From Mycobacterium sp. ITM-2016-00317 (GTDB lineage Bacteria > Actinomycetota > Actinomycetes > Mycobacteriales > Mycobacteriaceae): DNA of 64,000 bases. The notes beneath the pieces were generated by a model. It ran no database searches, was not told the origin of the DNA, and saw only the letters and a list, made by a program, of their open reading frames with translations. This document shows, one piece after another, positions 8,986-17,154 of the stretch; position 1 is the stretch's first letter, and each line of letters starts with the position of its first letter. The DNA lies in NCBI RefSeq assembly GCF_002968295.1, contig NZ_CP134399.1, forward strand, positions 5,146,001 through 5,210,000. Reading direction: 5' to 3'. The position numbers were made by a program, and so were the translations under genes.

Positions 8986-9537
8986 AATTCCCCCTTGATT
9001 TGTTTGCTTGTCGCGACCTCATGCACCTTCACCCGAACGCGCATCCCCCCGAAAAACTGAGAGCACCCGGACTGTAAGTCTTTGCTGAAACGGCAGTCAA
9101 TAGATCTTTCGGTCCATGTTTTTCGATGCGCTGGCCATACGGATAGCAAATGACTCCGGCACCACGTGCGACTCGGCCACGCGAAGGCTCCGGCGATGGC
9201 CTGTAGAAATTTGCTATTGCCGCGGGCATATTTTCATAGGCAAAATGCCATGTCGTCAGCATCTTTTGCCGGCGCAACATTTTGCGAGCGATGCTGAATG
9301 GTGAGGCTTACTCGCATTGCGGCCAGCCCATGACGATGCACCCGCACTGAAGCCGGACCGGGCCGGAGTCCGGGCTGGCCAAAACAGCAGTCGGATTTGC
9401 TGGATGCGGCAATGACGGTTGAGCGCCAAGGCCGGGCCTTGGAGACACCGGTCCGTGAATCCGGGCAAAGAAATATTGCGGGCGCCGACTCCGAGAGGGA
9501 GTCGACGCCCGCAGAATTGCGCGTGAGGTTGCGACCG
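8986..9537. other. 552-bp intergenic region between the two PGRS genes
   Basis: No convincing gene is seen. The stretch is visibly richer in A/T than its surroundings, as expected for promoters. It holds the promoter region of PGRS gene 1 near 8986-9100, the hairpin of PGRS gene 2 at 9477-9513, and, on the + strand at 9111-9147, a GGTCCATG box and a GGATAGC box that resemble the EPS-locus promoter element but with 24-nt spacing. Short open frames here have no ribosome site or protein-like composition. Confidence 0.6.
9477..9513 (-). terminator. Hairpin behind PGRS gene 2
   Basis: A near-perfect stem (TGCGGGCG plus CGACTCC, 9477-9492, against GGAGTCG plus CGCCCGCA, 9498-9513) lies 25 nt past the stop at 9538. 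It shares the block GGGAGTCG-n-CGCCCGCA with the hairpin of the paralogous gene, so the 3' region was duplicated with the gene. Confidence 0.65.
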
Positions 9538-10971
9538 TCAGTCGTCGGTTCCGCTGGGTGACCCGTCGTTGCCGTCGCGTCCGCCGGGGCCGCCTTCGCC
9601 ACCGGCGCCGCCCTTGGCGCCGGTCTGCGTCTTGGCCACGGCATCACCGCCGTCACCGCCGGTGCCGGCGTCACCACCGAAGCCGCCGCCACCGCCGGTG
9701 CCGCCGTTGCCACCGGTCGCCTTCTCGTTGCCGTCGGCATCGCCGCCGCGGCCGCCGTCCCCGCCGCCGTCCCCGGTCAGGTCGACCGAGCCGCCGTTAC
9801 CGCCGTTGCCGCCGGTGGCGTTGCCGCCCTCGCTGACGGCCTCGCCGCCGTCGCCACCGGTACCGCCGGCACCCAATCGGACGTTGCCGCCGGAGCCGCC
9901 GTTTCCGCCGACCGCATTGGCTGCGTCCCCGGTGGCGCTACCACCGTTGCCGCCGGAGCCGGCCTGGCCGGTACCGGTGTAACCGCCTGCACCGCCGTTA
10001 CCGCCCTTGGCGGTCTTGTTCGACGCATCGGCCTCGGCGTTGCCGCCGTCGCCGCCGTCACCGCCGGTGCCGCCGGCGTTCTCATACGCCTGACCGCCAC
10101 GACCACCGCTGCCGCCGGTGGCGTTGCCGTTGGCCGAACTCGCGTCGCCGCCGTCGCCGCCGTGCCCGCCGTGGCCGTTGAGTACACCGCCAACCCCACC
10201 GGCTCCACCGGCGCCGCCGACCGCGTTGTTGCGAGTCGACTCGTCACCGGGGGTGGCCGGATCGCTCGGCACGTTGAGGTTGTTGGTGTCCGAGCCGCCG
10301 TTACCGCCGCTGCCGCCGTTGCCGGACAGGTATCCGCTGTCCCCGCCACGGCCGCCGGCGAACGCCCCGGACTTCTTCTCGCCGCCGACGTACACCGCGT
10401 CGCCGCCCTTGCCACCGTTGCCGCCGTCGCCGCGGAACCAGCCGCCCTTGCCGCCGGCGCCGCCCGCAGACGCTGCGCGCACGAGAGTGCCGTTCGTGTC
10501 GAAGACGGCGTCGCCGTCACCACCGTTACCGCCGTTGCCGAACCAGAAGCCGCCGTTACCGCCGGTGCCACCGTGTGCGCCGTCGCCGCCGTTGCCCCAG
10601 AGGATGCCGCCGTTGCCGCCGTTGCACGCCGCGCCCTGGCAGTCGTCGGCCGCGTCGAGACCGTTGCCGATCAGCCAGCCGCCGTCACCGATCATCGGAC
10701 GCCATGCCGGGTTGGCGCTCGCCAGTGCTGCGGCGGCCTGCTGTTCGCGGTCGCGCCGGTCGCTGCCGCCGTTGAGCGACAGCCAGGGGATCTCCTCCTC
10801 GTTGGCGACGAGCTGCACCTCGATCTGGACCGGGATCGGCGCGTCGCCGTCCGCCAGCAGCAGCGTGCCGGCACCCGCCAGGGCGGCGCCGGTGACCCCG
10901 GCCGTGATGCCGGCGGTCAGGTATGTGCGGACTGCCACCGAGCGGTTGCTCTTCTTGGCGTGCTTAGCCAT
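9538..10971 (-). CDS. PGRS-type glycine-rich exported protein without a PE domain (paralogue 2)
   Basis: A 477-residue paralogue of the neighbour at 7573-8985. The basic start MAKHAKKSNRS precedes a hydrophobic segment (YLTAGITAGVTGAALAGAGT) and an acidic linker with IPWLSLNGGSDRR. Then come GDGGWLIGNGLDA, the cysteine motif DCQGAACNGGNGG, and over 330 residues of GGNGG/GGAGG repeats. The two paralogues share the order signal, VQLVANEEE-type linker, GWLIGNGLDA, CQGAACNGGNGG, repeats, acidic tail. No PE domain is present. AGGGGGT lies 6 nt before the ATG. The function is unknown; a cell-surface or secreted role is inferred from the signal-like N-terminus. Confidence 0.85.
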   Translation of the reverse strand: MAKHAKKSNRSVAVRTYLTAGITAGVTGAALAGAGTLLLADGDAPIPVQIEVQLVANEEEIPWLSLNGGSDRRDREQQAAAALASANPAWRPMIGDGGWLIGNGLDAADDCQGAACNGGNGGILWGNGGDGAHGGTGGNGGFWFGNGGNGGDGDAVFDTNGTLVRAASAGGAGGKGGWFRGDGGNGGKGGDAVYVGGEKKSGAFAGGRGGDSGYLSGNGGSGGNGGSDTNNLNVPSDPATPGDESTRNNAVGGAGGAGGVGGVLNGHGGHGGDGGDASSANGNATGGSGGRGGQAYENAGGTGGDGGDGGNAEADASNKTAKGGNGGAGGYTGTGQAGSGGNGGSATGDAANAVGGNGGSGGNVRLGAGGTGGDGGEAVSEGGNATGGNGGNGGSVDLTGDGGGDGGRGGDADGNEKATGGNGGTGGGGGFGGDAGTGGDGGDAVAKTQTGAKGGAGGEGGPGGRDGNDGSPSGTDD

Positions 10972-11697
10972 GGGTTACCCCCTGTGTAGTTACGTCGGAT
11001 CCCGCCACCAAGCCCCGCTTTGGCAACGACCAGACAGTTGTACCAGAGCATGTGTTGTAAAACAGAGTTTTGCTGGAGCCCGGAGAAGGTTAACCTGCGC
11101 ATCGCGTTCCGGTCACTGAGAGACCCCGAGGCTGGGACGGATAATTCACGTTTGCCCAGCGTTGAGAGTGTGGTCGTGGCACACCTCCCCGGGAACTCGC
11201 CGCGCGATCGTCCCGGCTCGGACTGACGCGAAAGTTACTTTGCTGGTAAATCGCAATCATCGCAAACCAGCTAACTCCAATCCCAGCGCGCCAGCACCGC
11301 CCGAATGCGCTGCTCCTCGGTGCCGTGCAGCCAATCTCGTGACACCGGAGGCACGGTTGTGGCGAATCCCCCGGACCCGCGCGCGTCCGTCCCGGCGGCA
11401 TCGGGCGCCATTCGCGATCTGGCCGAGCAGAATCTCGCCCCCGGCGTCCGCAGTGCAGCGCAGGGGCTCGGCAAACCCCGCCGACTCCACCGGTCCGCCA
11501 TGTCGGCGTCCCTGTCTGCGGCTCCGCCGCGGCCACAGACCGAGGTGCGTACCGAGGCAAAGATGAGCCCGAGTTCGATCAGGCGCGCCACCGGGGGTTA
11601 GCCGGCTCGGCACGCCCCCGGACCGGTCCTGTGAGCTGCTACTTTGCCAACGGGGAACCACCTCGCTGCTCGATCAACGAACACAGGAGGAAATCGC
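10972..11697. other. 726-bp region with no convincing gene
   Basis: The part nearest 10972 is A/T-rich and should hold the PGRS gene 2 promoter. At 11108-11146 on the + strand lies ATCGC...CGGTC followed 23 nt after CAC by GGATAATTC, a weak look-alike of the EPS promoter element. Several overlapping open frames on both strands between 11150 and 11640 conflict with each other. Only the one at 11271-11591 (minus) has protein-like codon use at its ends; it is listed separately with low confidence. Confidence 0.5.
11271..11591 (-). CDS. Doubtful small protein or remnant
   Basis: A 106-codon frame starting at a GTG. The first 15 codons (RLIELGLIFASVRTSV) and the last 20 (HGTEEQRIRAVLARWDWS) look protein-like with high third-position G+C, but the middle is rich in Arg, Gly and Ala and looks out of frame. 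No ribosome site is seen before the GTG. It may be a degraded gene with frameshifts or chance. I do not recognise a family. Confidence 0.2.
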   Translation of the reverse strand: MARLIELGLIFASVRTSVCGRGGAADRDADMADRWSRRGLPSPCAALRTPGARFCSARSRMAPDAAGTDARGSGGFATTVPPVSRDWLHGTEEQRIRAVLARWDWS

Positions 11698-12564
11698 GTG
11701 AAATTCAAGCCTGCTCTGGCCGCCGTGGCCGCCGCCGCTGCCACCGCAGCAGCAGTCGCGGGGGCTGCCGTGGCCTCGGCCGAAGCTGAGGTCAAATACC
11801 TCGGTCAGCCCGGCGAGCTCGTCAACGGTGACGTCGTCCAGCACTGGACCGTCACCGATCTCAAGCCCAGCACCGACGTCATCCCGTACCAGCCCGTCGG
11901 CACCCTGTGGGAAGCCACCGCCACCGATGAGGCGATCGCAGGCAACGTCACTCCCATCGTGCCGAACCTCAACGCGCGCGCCGAGAACGGCGACACCTAT
12001 CGCGTGCTGTTCGGCGTGGCCACCGAGCAGGGTGTCAACCCGTCGACGCTGGCCCAGGGCGAGAAGACCACCGGCAAGATCTACTTCGATGTCACGGGCG
12101 AGGCGCCCGACAGCGTCTTCTACAGCGACGGTGGGCCGAACGTCGTGCTGTGGCTGGAGACGCCGGCCCCGGCGACCGGATCTGCCGGCGCTGACGGAGC
12201 GTCGTCATACGGCAGCGGGACGTCGCCGTCTACGTCCGGTGCAGCCGAAACCACTCCGACGCCGGCCGCCGACCCTGCCGCAGAAACCACCGTTCCGGCC
12301 GAACCCGCGCCCGGTGCAGTGCCTGCCGGAGGTTCGGGCACGCCGCTGCCGGAAGGAAGCTCGGGTACCCCGCTGCCCGAGGGCAGCTCGGGCACACCAC
12401 TACCTGCAGGCGCGGTCCCGGCCGAACCCGAACCCGCGGCGGTCCCGGCCGCTGTCGCGCCTGTGCCGCACGGCAGCGCGGGGACACCGATCGAGGAAGC
12501 GCTGCCGGCGGCCGTGCCGGCCAACCCCACGACCACCGTGCCGGTCCCGGCGCCGCCGGCCTGA
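11698..12564 (+). CDS. Secreted MPT63-domain protein with proline-rich repeat tail
   Basis: A 288-residue exported protein. A GTG at 11698, 7 nt behind AGGAGG, gives VKFKPALAAVAAAAATAAAV, a signal peptide probably cleaved after VASA (near residue 30). Residues about 35-160 match the MPT63/MPB63 immunogenic-protein domain (DUF1942): WTVTDLKPSTDVIPYQPVG, LWEATATDEAI, VTPIVPNLNAR, YRVLFG, and QGEKTTGKIYFDVTG. The MPT63 beta-sandwich resembles immunoglobulin and arrestin folds; its function is unknown. Beyond residue 180 is a long Ala/Pro/Ser/Gly region with tandem GSSGTPLPEG units, which MPT63 itself (about 160 residues) lacks. A bidirectional hairpin follows. Confidence 0.85.
   Translation: MKFKPALAAVAAAAATAAAVAGAAVASAEAEVKYLGQPGELVNGDVVQHWTVTDLKPSTDVIPYQPVGTLWEATATDEAIAGNVTPIVPNLNARAENGDTYRVLFGVATEQGVNPSTLAQGEKTTGKIYFDVTGEAPDSVFYSDGGPNVVLWLETPAPATGSAGADGASSYGSGTSPSTSGAAETTPTPAADPAAETTVPAEPAPGAVPAGGSGTPLPEGSSGTPLPEGSSGTPLPAGAVPAEPEPAAVPAAVAPVPHGSAGTPIEEALPAAVPANPTTTVPVPAPPA
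12328..12416 (+). repeat. Coding tandem repeat in the MPT63-domain protein
   Basis: Three head-to-tail 27-30-bp units encode GSGTPLPEGS, SGTPLPEGSS and GTPLPAG-type sequences; a degenerate fourth unit (GSAGTPIEE) occurs near 12472. This is a low-complexity, probably extended and surface-exposed segment. Confidence 0.75.
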
Positions 12565-12583
12565 CACCGACGAGTTCACGACA

Positions 12584-12615
12584 CCGTGCCGCCTGGGCTT
12601 ACGCAGGCGGCACGG
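12584..12615. terminator. Bidirectional hairpin between convergent genes
   Basis: CCGTGCCGCCTG (12584-12595) pairs perfectly with 12604-12615 around an 8-nt loop. It sits between the stop of the MPT63-domain gene (12564) and the stop of the opposite gene (12622), so it can serve both. Confidence 0.75.
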
Positions 12616-12621
12616 TTCATC

Positions 12622-13329
12622 TCACGAGTGCGAGGTCCACCAGGTGTAGAGCTGGACCATATTCGGGCCCTGCGGGCCGGATTGGACCTCGCTGACCATC
12701 AGATCGGCGTCGGTCGTCCATGCCACTGTCGGCTTGCTCTGCTGGAAGCCGCACACCAGGGTGCCCGCGGACCGCTCGGGTGTGGCGTTCCTGCGCCACG
12801 GGCCCGGGGACTGGATGTTGCCCGGGCAGTTCACCACCGCTGACGTCCTGATCACCCCGTCGAACAACTCCTTGAGGGCGTCATCATCGCGCGCCAGGGT
12901 GTAGATGGCCGACAGCGGACCGCCCGTGTCGTCGTTCCTGCCGCAACTGACCTGCGCGAGTGCGCCTTTGGCCGGTACGACCGCCTCACAGCCGTCCGGC
13001 GGGTAACCGGCGGGCAACATGTCGAGCAGCCGGGCTTCCGCCTGTTCCCGATTCTCCGCCTCGGCGGCGGCCATCGGTGTGCCGCCGGTGTCCGCCTCCC
13101 CCGAGGACGACGGCCAGAACGCCCACGCGAGCACCCCGAGGACCACTACCGCGGCCGTCGCGGCGGCCGCCAGCACTGCCGGTCTGCGGTCGCGGTGCAC
13201 CGGTCGCGGATTCACCGTCAACGGCGACTCGTGGTGCCCGTCCCGCGCGCCGACCGACGGTTTGCGCAAACTATCGACATGCAGCGGGCCGGTGTCCTCG
13301 TCATCAAGTTCTGGCTCCCGGGAGCTCAT
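12622..13329 (-). CDS. Membrane-anchored mycobacterial protein of unknown function
   Basis: A 235-residue protein with an acidic cytoplasmic start (MSSREPELDDEDTG), a basic stretch, and one membrane segment, VLAAAATAAVVVLGVLAWAFW (about 52-72). The extracytoplasmic domain has four cysteines (GCEA, SCGR, NCPG, VCGF) and the conserved-looking end LMVSEVQSGPQGPNMVQLYTWW. This domain resembles the sensor-side domains attached to some mycobacterial Ser/Thr kinases and lone membrane proteins, judged by pattern; no function is assigned. A TAnnnT hexamer (13337-13342) 7 nt before the ATG points to a leaderless mRNA. Confidence 0.7.
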   Translation of the reverse strand: MSSREPELDDEDTGPLHVDSLRKPSVGARDGHHESPLTVNPRPVHRDRRPAVLAAAATAAVVVLGVLAWAFWPSSSGEADTGGTPMAAAEAENREQAEARLLDMLPAGYPPDGCEAVVPAKGALAQVSCGRNDDTGGPLSAIYTLARDDDALKELFDGVIRTSAVVNCPGNIQSPGPWRRNATPERSAGTLVCGFQQSKPTVAWTTDADLMVSEVQSGPQGPNMVQLYTWWTSHS

Positions 13330-13336
13330 CGAGCCA

Positions 13337-13342
13337 AGGTTA
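13337..13342 (-). promoter_or_regulatory. -10 element for a leaderless transcript
   Basis: TAACCT on the minus strand, 7 nt upstream of the ATG at 13329, with no ribosome-binding site in between, fits the standard leaderless mycobacterial arrangement. Confidence 0.5.
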
Positions 13343-13420
13343 GTTCACTTCGGCACCGGATCCGCGGATGAGGGTCGGATTGGCCATACGCCAGTTTGCG
13401 AGAATAGTTATCGTTGGCTG

Positions 13421-14512
13421 ATGTTCTCGGCGCCGATCAAGCGACTGGCGGCACTCCCTCCGGGAGGTTGCGGTGGGTGTAATGCACCCGTCCGCCGCGC
13501 TTACGGTGGGGTAAATGTTCGGGACGCCGTCAAGCGTGTTGCTGCCGGACTGGCGTGTGTTGTCGGAGTGCCTGCGGTGTTGCGGCGTACGCGCAGGGGC
13601 GGACTCGCGATCCTGATGTTCCACGGCATCGAACCGGAGCCCGTTTCACCACCATGCTGGCATGTACTTGACGTCGCCACTTTCCGGCGTCAGATGCGCT
13701 ACCTGAAGCGATACTTCACCGTGCTTCCGCTCGACGAGGCAGTCGAACGTCTGTACGCCGGCACGCTCCCGCAGCGCGCCGTGACGCTGACCTTCGATGA
13801 CGGCACCCGGAACCTGTTGACCCACGCCGCTCCGGTTCTCCGAGAGTTCGGATTCTCCTCCGCTGTGTTTCTCGCGACCGGACCCATGGGTACCGACGAG
13901 TTGCTTTGGCCAGACCGACTCTGGCTCGCGTTCGCGCGGACGGATGAGCCTATCGTGAACCTTCGAGTGCTCGACCTCGGGATTCGCTCGCTGAAGACTA
14001 CGGCCGGGCGCGGCGAGGCATACGCCCTCGCGGTCGACAAACTGAAGAGCTATCCGGACAGTGAACGGCTTACGTTGCTGGAGACAGTGCTCGCGGAACT
14101 CGGTGCGCCGGTTGAGGGCGATACTGGCCCCTTCCGGCTCCTGTCGTGGGACGAGGCCCGGGCGCTGAAAGCGCACAGCAAAGTGGCGCTCTATCCCCAC
14201 ACCGTGACGCATCCGATTCTCTCGCAATGCCCCGATGCGAAGGTCGAGCGGGAGATCATCGATTCGTGTGATGCCGTCGAGCACAACACTGCCAGTGCCC
14301 CAACGGTTTTTGCCTACCCCAACGGCCGGTCACAGGACTTCGACGAACGTTCGAAGGGCGTGTTGACCCGTCGGGGCGTGCGCTGGGCGCTGGCCACCAC
14401 CAATGGTATCGCGCAGAGTGATAGCGACCCACTTGCTTTGCCCCGCATCGGCATCGGGGGCAGGTTGTCCTTTTCGGCGTTTCGCCTTCTCGTATCAGGA
14501 GCCGCCCCGTGA
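13421..14512 (+). CDS. Polysaccharide deacetylase (NodB/CE4 type)
   Basis: A 363-residue member of the NodB-like carbohydrate esterase 4 family, which removes N- or O-acetyl groups from sugars of a polymer or lipid-linked unit using a divalent metal. Seen: AILMFHGIEPEP (near 68-79), motif 1 VTLTFDDGTRNLL with the catalytic Asp and metal Asp (near 123-135), motif 2 LYPHTVTHPILSQC with two metal histidines (near 260), and TVFAYPNGRSQDFDE. A membrane or signal segment is weak. The start is uncertain: the ATG at 13421 lacks a good ribosome site, and the family-like sequence begins only around RDAVKRVAAGLA (about 13520). It is the only rightward gene of the EPS block. Confidence 0.8.
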   Translation: MFSAPIKRLAALPPGGCGGCNAPVRRAYGGVNVRDAVKRVAAGLACVVGVPAVLRRTRRGGLAILMFHGIEPEPVSPPCWHVLDVATFRRQMRYLKRYFTVLPLDEAVERLYAGTLPQRAVTLTFDDGTRNLLTHAAPVLREFGFSSAVFLATGPMGTDELLWPDRLWLAFARTDEPIVNLRVLDLGIRSLKTTAGRGEAYALAVDKLKSYPDSERLTLLETVLAELGAPVEGDTGPFRLLSWDEARALKAHSKVALYPHTVTHPILSQCPDAKVEREIIDSCDAVEHNTASAPTVFAYPNGRSQDFDERSKGVLTRRGVRWALATTNGIAQSDSDPLALPRIGIGGRLSFSAFRLLVSGAAP

Positions 14513-14545
14513 GCGCTTCAACCGCCACCGGCGACGGGCTTCGCG

Positions 14546-15652
14546 TCATTCCGGCAAGTCTGAGCTCGCGCCGCGATAGCGATTCCTGAGGCGCCGGGCA
14601 ACGCTTTCGGCGCGGAAACGCAGCCGCGGCTTCTGGATCGTCGTCCAGCTCAGAGATTCAGTACGGTTGGAGAAGCTCGTCTTCAACCGGTTCTCACCTG
14701 CCATGAAGTCGTAGACCTCGGCTCCCTGCTCCCATGCCCGCCTGATGGCGAGCGCGTGGGCGATCACTCCGGGCCGTTCCTTGTCTTCGGGCTCGACGAA
14801 GCCGCTCTGGTAGGCATACACGCGAGCATCGCTGCGAAAGTTGTACAGCACGCCGAGGATCCGCTCGCCGCTGCGCACCTGCAACAGTTCGACTCCCTCA
14901 TCGGCGAATGACCGCTCGATCAGTCGCCGGTGGAAGCGCTCGAAGCAAGGGTCGACAAAAGCGTGCACCTTGCCACGCCGAACGAACCACGGGATGTGGA
15001 GATCCTTCAACGTACTGAAGTAGTCGTGTGCCTCGTCGGTGTCTGCGGCAACCTCGAGGCTGAGTGGCTCGAGCCGACGCATCGCCCTGCGTAGCTGCGA
15101 TCGCGCGTTGCTACTCAGTATTGCCGCAATGTCCCCGCGACTCGATGCAAGATCACTGAGTCCGACAGCGAATGACGGGATCGACTCGGTGCTGTGGAGC
15201 ATTCCTGCACTGTCGAGTGCCGCTGCTGCGGGGGGATCCGCGACGCCGGGGAGGATCAGCTCGTCCACCTCAGCGGCCGACGCGAAAGCCTTCATGAGCC
15301 CGCTCCACCCGACGGCGGGTTCGGCCAATAAACCGTTGTGCTCGATGTACACGCGATCGCTGTCGGGGTCGCCGGTGGCGTTCAGTGTCCACTGGCGCGC
15401 ACGGACGACCGTGTGCCGTCGAGCGTCCCGATCACTGAGAATGCCGAGCGCCACCGTCCGGCCGTCCGATGTCCCGCGCAGCAGTAGCGGGCGCACAGTC
15501 GGCGGAAGCGTTTGCAGCATGGTGCCGATCCACGCCCAGGTCAGGAAGAACGACGGCTGTGCCGACTTCGCAAGCAGCGACCACTCGCGGCCGAGATCAT
15601 CGAGCGCGCCGACCGGCTCGACCGCGAAGGAGACGTTTGTAGTGGTGTTCAT
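14546..15652 (-). CDS. CelD/BcsL-type GNAT acyltransferase (EPS tailoring)
   Basis: A 368-residue protein of the FemAB-like double-GNAT type found in cellulose and exopolysaccharide loci (Acetyltransf_6). Typical segments: DLGREWSLLAKSAQPSFFLTW near the N-terminus, SNARSQLRRAMRRLE (about 205-220), LKDLHIPWFVRRGK, and the C-terminal GNAT part LQVRSGERILGVLYNFRSD with YAYQSGF and AYDFMAGENRLKTSFSNRTE-like sequence. It probably transfers an acyl group to a sugar of the lipid-linked unit. The start at 15652 overlaps the stop of the flippase gene (ATGA), so it is the last gene of a three-gene unit 18418-14546. The paralogue at 17151-18418 is frameshifted. Confidence 0.82.
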   Translation of the reverse strand: MNTTTNVSFAVEPVGALDDLGREWSLLAKSAQPSFFLTWAWIGTMLQTLPPTVRPLLLRGTSDGRTVALGILSDRDARRHTVVRARQWTLNATGDPDSDRVYIEHNGLLAEPAVGWSGLMKAFASAAEVDELILPGVADPPAAAALDSAGMLHSTESIPSFAVGLSDLASSRGDIAAILSSNARSQLRRAMRRLEPLSLEVAADTDEAHDYFSTLKDLHIPWFVRRGKVHAFVDPCFERFHRRLIERSFADEGVELLQVRSGERILGVLYNFRSDARVYAYQSGFVEPEDKERPGVIAHALAIRRAWEQGAEVYDFMAGENRLKTSFSNRTESLSWTTIQKPRLRFRAESVARRLRNRYRGASSDLPE

Positions 15653-17154
15653 CGCGCCAACCTGACGGCGAAGGCCCTGAACATCGTCCGGTCCAGGGTC
15701 GCGATGACCGCGAGGTAGACCACCAGCAGGATCAGACACAGTACGGCCAGTGCGCCGATCGCTGCCAGTGTGGGCAGCGTGGCCGGTGATCCGAACGTCG
15801 CAGTCAATCCGAGCACCGTCGCCGCCCCGGCGGCACCCGCTACCGCCGGCGGATAGAGCAGACGCACCAGCGTCCCCGCCTGATAGCCGACGATCGGCTT
15901 GGCCAGCCCCAGCAGCAGGATCCCGCTGGCGATCTCGGTCACCGAGATCGCCAGTCCTACGCCGACCAGCCCGAAGGGCAGGAACGCGACTACCAGTCCG
16001 ATGCCGAGAACGAGTTCGGTCGCCGAGGTCCAGTGGAACAAGGCCGATCGGCCGGCAGCCTTGATCGCCTCGTTCGCGACTGCCTGTAGGGCCAAGCCGA
16101 GGCCTGCCCCGGACAGGACGACCAAGAGCAGCCCGGCGTCGCGCCAGGGCTCACCCAGTACCACCACCACCGCTGGTTCCCCCAACGCCACGATCACGGC
16201 CGCGACCGGTGCCGCGGCGAACCAGATCCACCGCAGTGCCCGCAGGAATCCCGCTCGGAACCGCCCGGCGTCGCCGGAGAAGCGCGAAAAGGCCGGAAAC
16301 AGGACGTAGGAACCGATTTCGAAGACCGCGTTGCCGGCGAGCATGCCGATTCGCGACCCGTACCGGTAGTTTCCCAGCGCACGCTCGCCCAACACACGGC
16401 CCATGATGACGACCTGCGCCGACTCGCGGACGTAGACGACGATGTTGGCAATGGCGAGGGGGTAAGCGAATCTGGCGAGTTCGCGCCACAAGCGGATGGA
16501 CGGTCGCCCACGGCCCGGCCGCCAGCGGCCCAGCGACCATGAACCGATGACCCACACGACCACCGCAGCGTACTGCCCGAGAACCATGGACCAGACCCCG
16601 AAACCTGCGGTCGCGAGCGCGATGGTCACCGCCGCGTAGGCCAGTGCGCGCGACGGGTCCACCACCAGCTTGCGGAGGAAGTTGAAGCGGCGCTGCATGA
16701 GACCGTCCGGTACATTCGTCAGCGCTTCCAGCAGCAGCAGTCCGGACGTGGAAACCGCGACCGCTGCAACGAGATCGCTGCCGAAAGCAAGACCAAGCAC
16801 GGGTGCGGCGCACAAAGCGACGAGGCTGCCCAGGACTCCGGCGGCCGCAGTCGCCCAGAAGACGGTGTCCGCCGCATCATCGACGTCGTGTTCCCGTTGC
16901 ACGAGGGCCAGCCGGAGACCGCCCTCCGTGCAGGACGTCAGGAAGGCGGTGAGGACGGTACCGGCCGTGTAGATACCAACCTCGGTCGGCGACAGCAATC
17001 GAGCGATCCAGATCAGAGACACCACCGAAATAAGCTGCGTGACAACCATGGTGATGCCCGATATGAGAACACCGCGCCGCACTACACCCGCGAGCGGGCC
17101 GATCTGTTCCGCTGACGCTCGCGTGGCCGCGGCTTCGTTGTGCTCCGCGGTCAT
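15649..17154 (-). CDS. Wzx-type lipid-linked oligosaccharide flippase
   Basis: A 501-residue integral membrane protein with about 12-14 hydrophobic segments, of the polysaccharide-transporter (PST/WzxC) branch of the MOP superfamily. Characteristic N-terminus: GITMVVTQLISVVSLIWIARLL followed by SPTEVGIYTAGTVL; later MQRRFNFLRKLVVDPSRA and ALGNYRYGSRIGML. It would move polyprenyl-diphosphate-linked repeat units across the membrane for polymerisation by the Wzy-like protein at 24755. It overlaps by 4 nt with both neighbours (ATGA at 17151 and 15649), so the three proteins are translationally coupled. Confidence 0.88.
   Translation of the reverse strand: MTAEHNEAAATRASAEQIGPLAGVVRRGVLISGITMVVTQLISVVSLIWIARLLSPTEVGIYTAGTVLTAFLTSCTEGGLRLALVQREHDVDDAADTVFWATAAAGVLGSLVALCAAPVLGLAFGSDLVAAVAVSTSGLLLLEALTNVPDGLMQRRFNFLRKLVVDPSRALAYAAVTIALATAGFGVWSMVLGQYAAVVVWVIGSWSLGRWRPGRGRPSIRLWRELARFAYPLAIANIVVYVRESAQVVIMGRVLGERALGNYRYGSRIGMLAGNAVFEIGSYVLFPAFSRFSGDAGRFRAGFLRALRWIWFAAAPVAAVIVALGEPAVVVVLGEPWRDAGLLLVVLSGAGLGLALQAVANEAIKAAGRSALFHWTSATELVLGIGLVVAFLPFGLVGVGLAISVTEIASGILLLGLAKPIVGYQAGTLVRLLYPPAVAGAAGAATVLGLTATFGSPATLPTLAAIGALAVLCLILLVVYLAVIATLDRTMFRAFAVRLAR

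Noticed and set aside
7600..10700. Dense short repeats that could be mistaken for a CRISPR array
   Set aside because: They are coding GGxGG repeats in frame with a signal-bearing protein; there is no constant repeat/spacer length and no cas gene.
7533..10989. Proline/arginine-rich open frames on the + strand opposite the PGRS genes
   Set aside because: They arise from the GGN codon repeats read backwards (CCN/GCC); no start sites and no domain.
13019..13420. Extending the polysaccharide deacetylase upstream to 13019
   Set aside because: That part is Ser/Thr/Arg-rich, overlaps the opposite membrane protein gene and has no deacetylase similarity.
13381..13420. A sixth copy of the EPS promoter element before the deacetylase gene
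   Set aside because: TGGCCATACG and GAATAGTTAT are present, but the spacing is about 15 nt instead of 22-23 and the AAAT/GAGCG block is missing.
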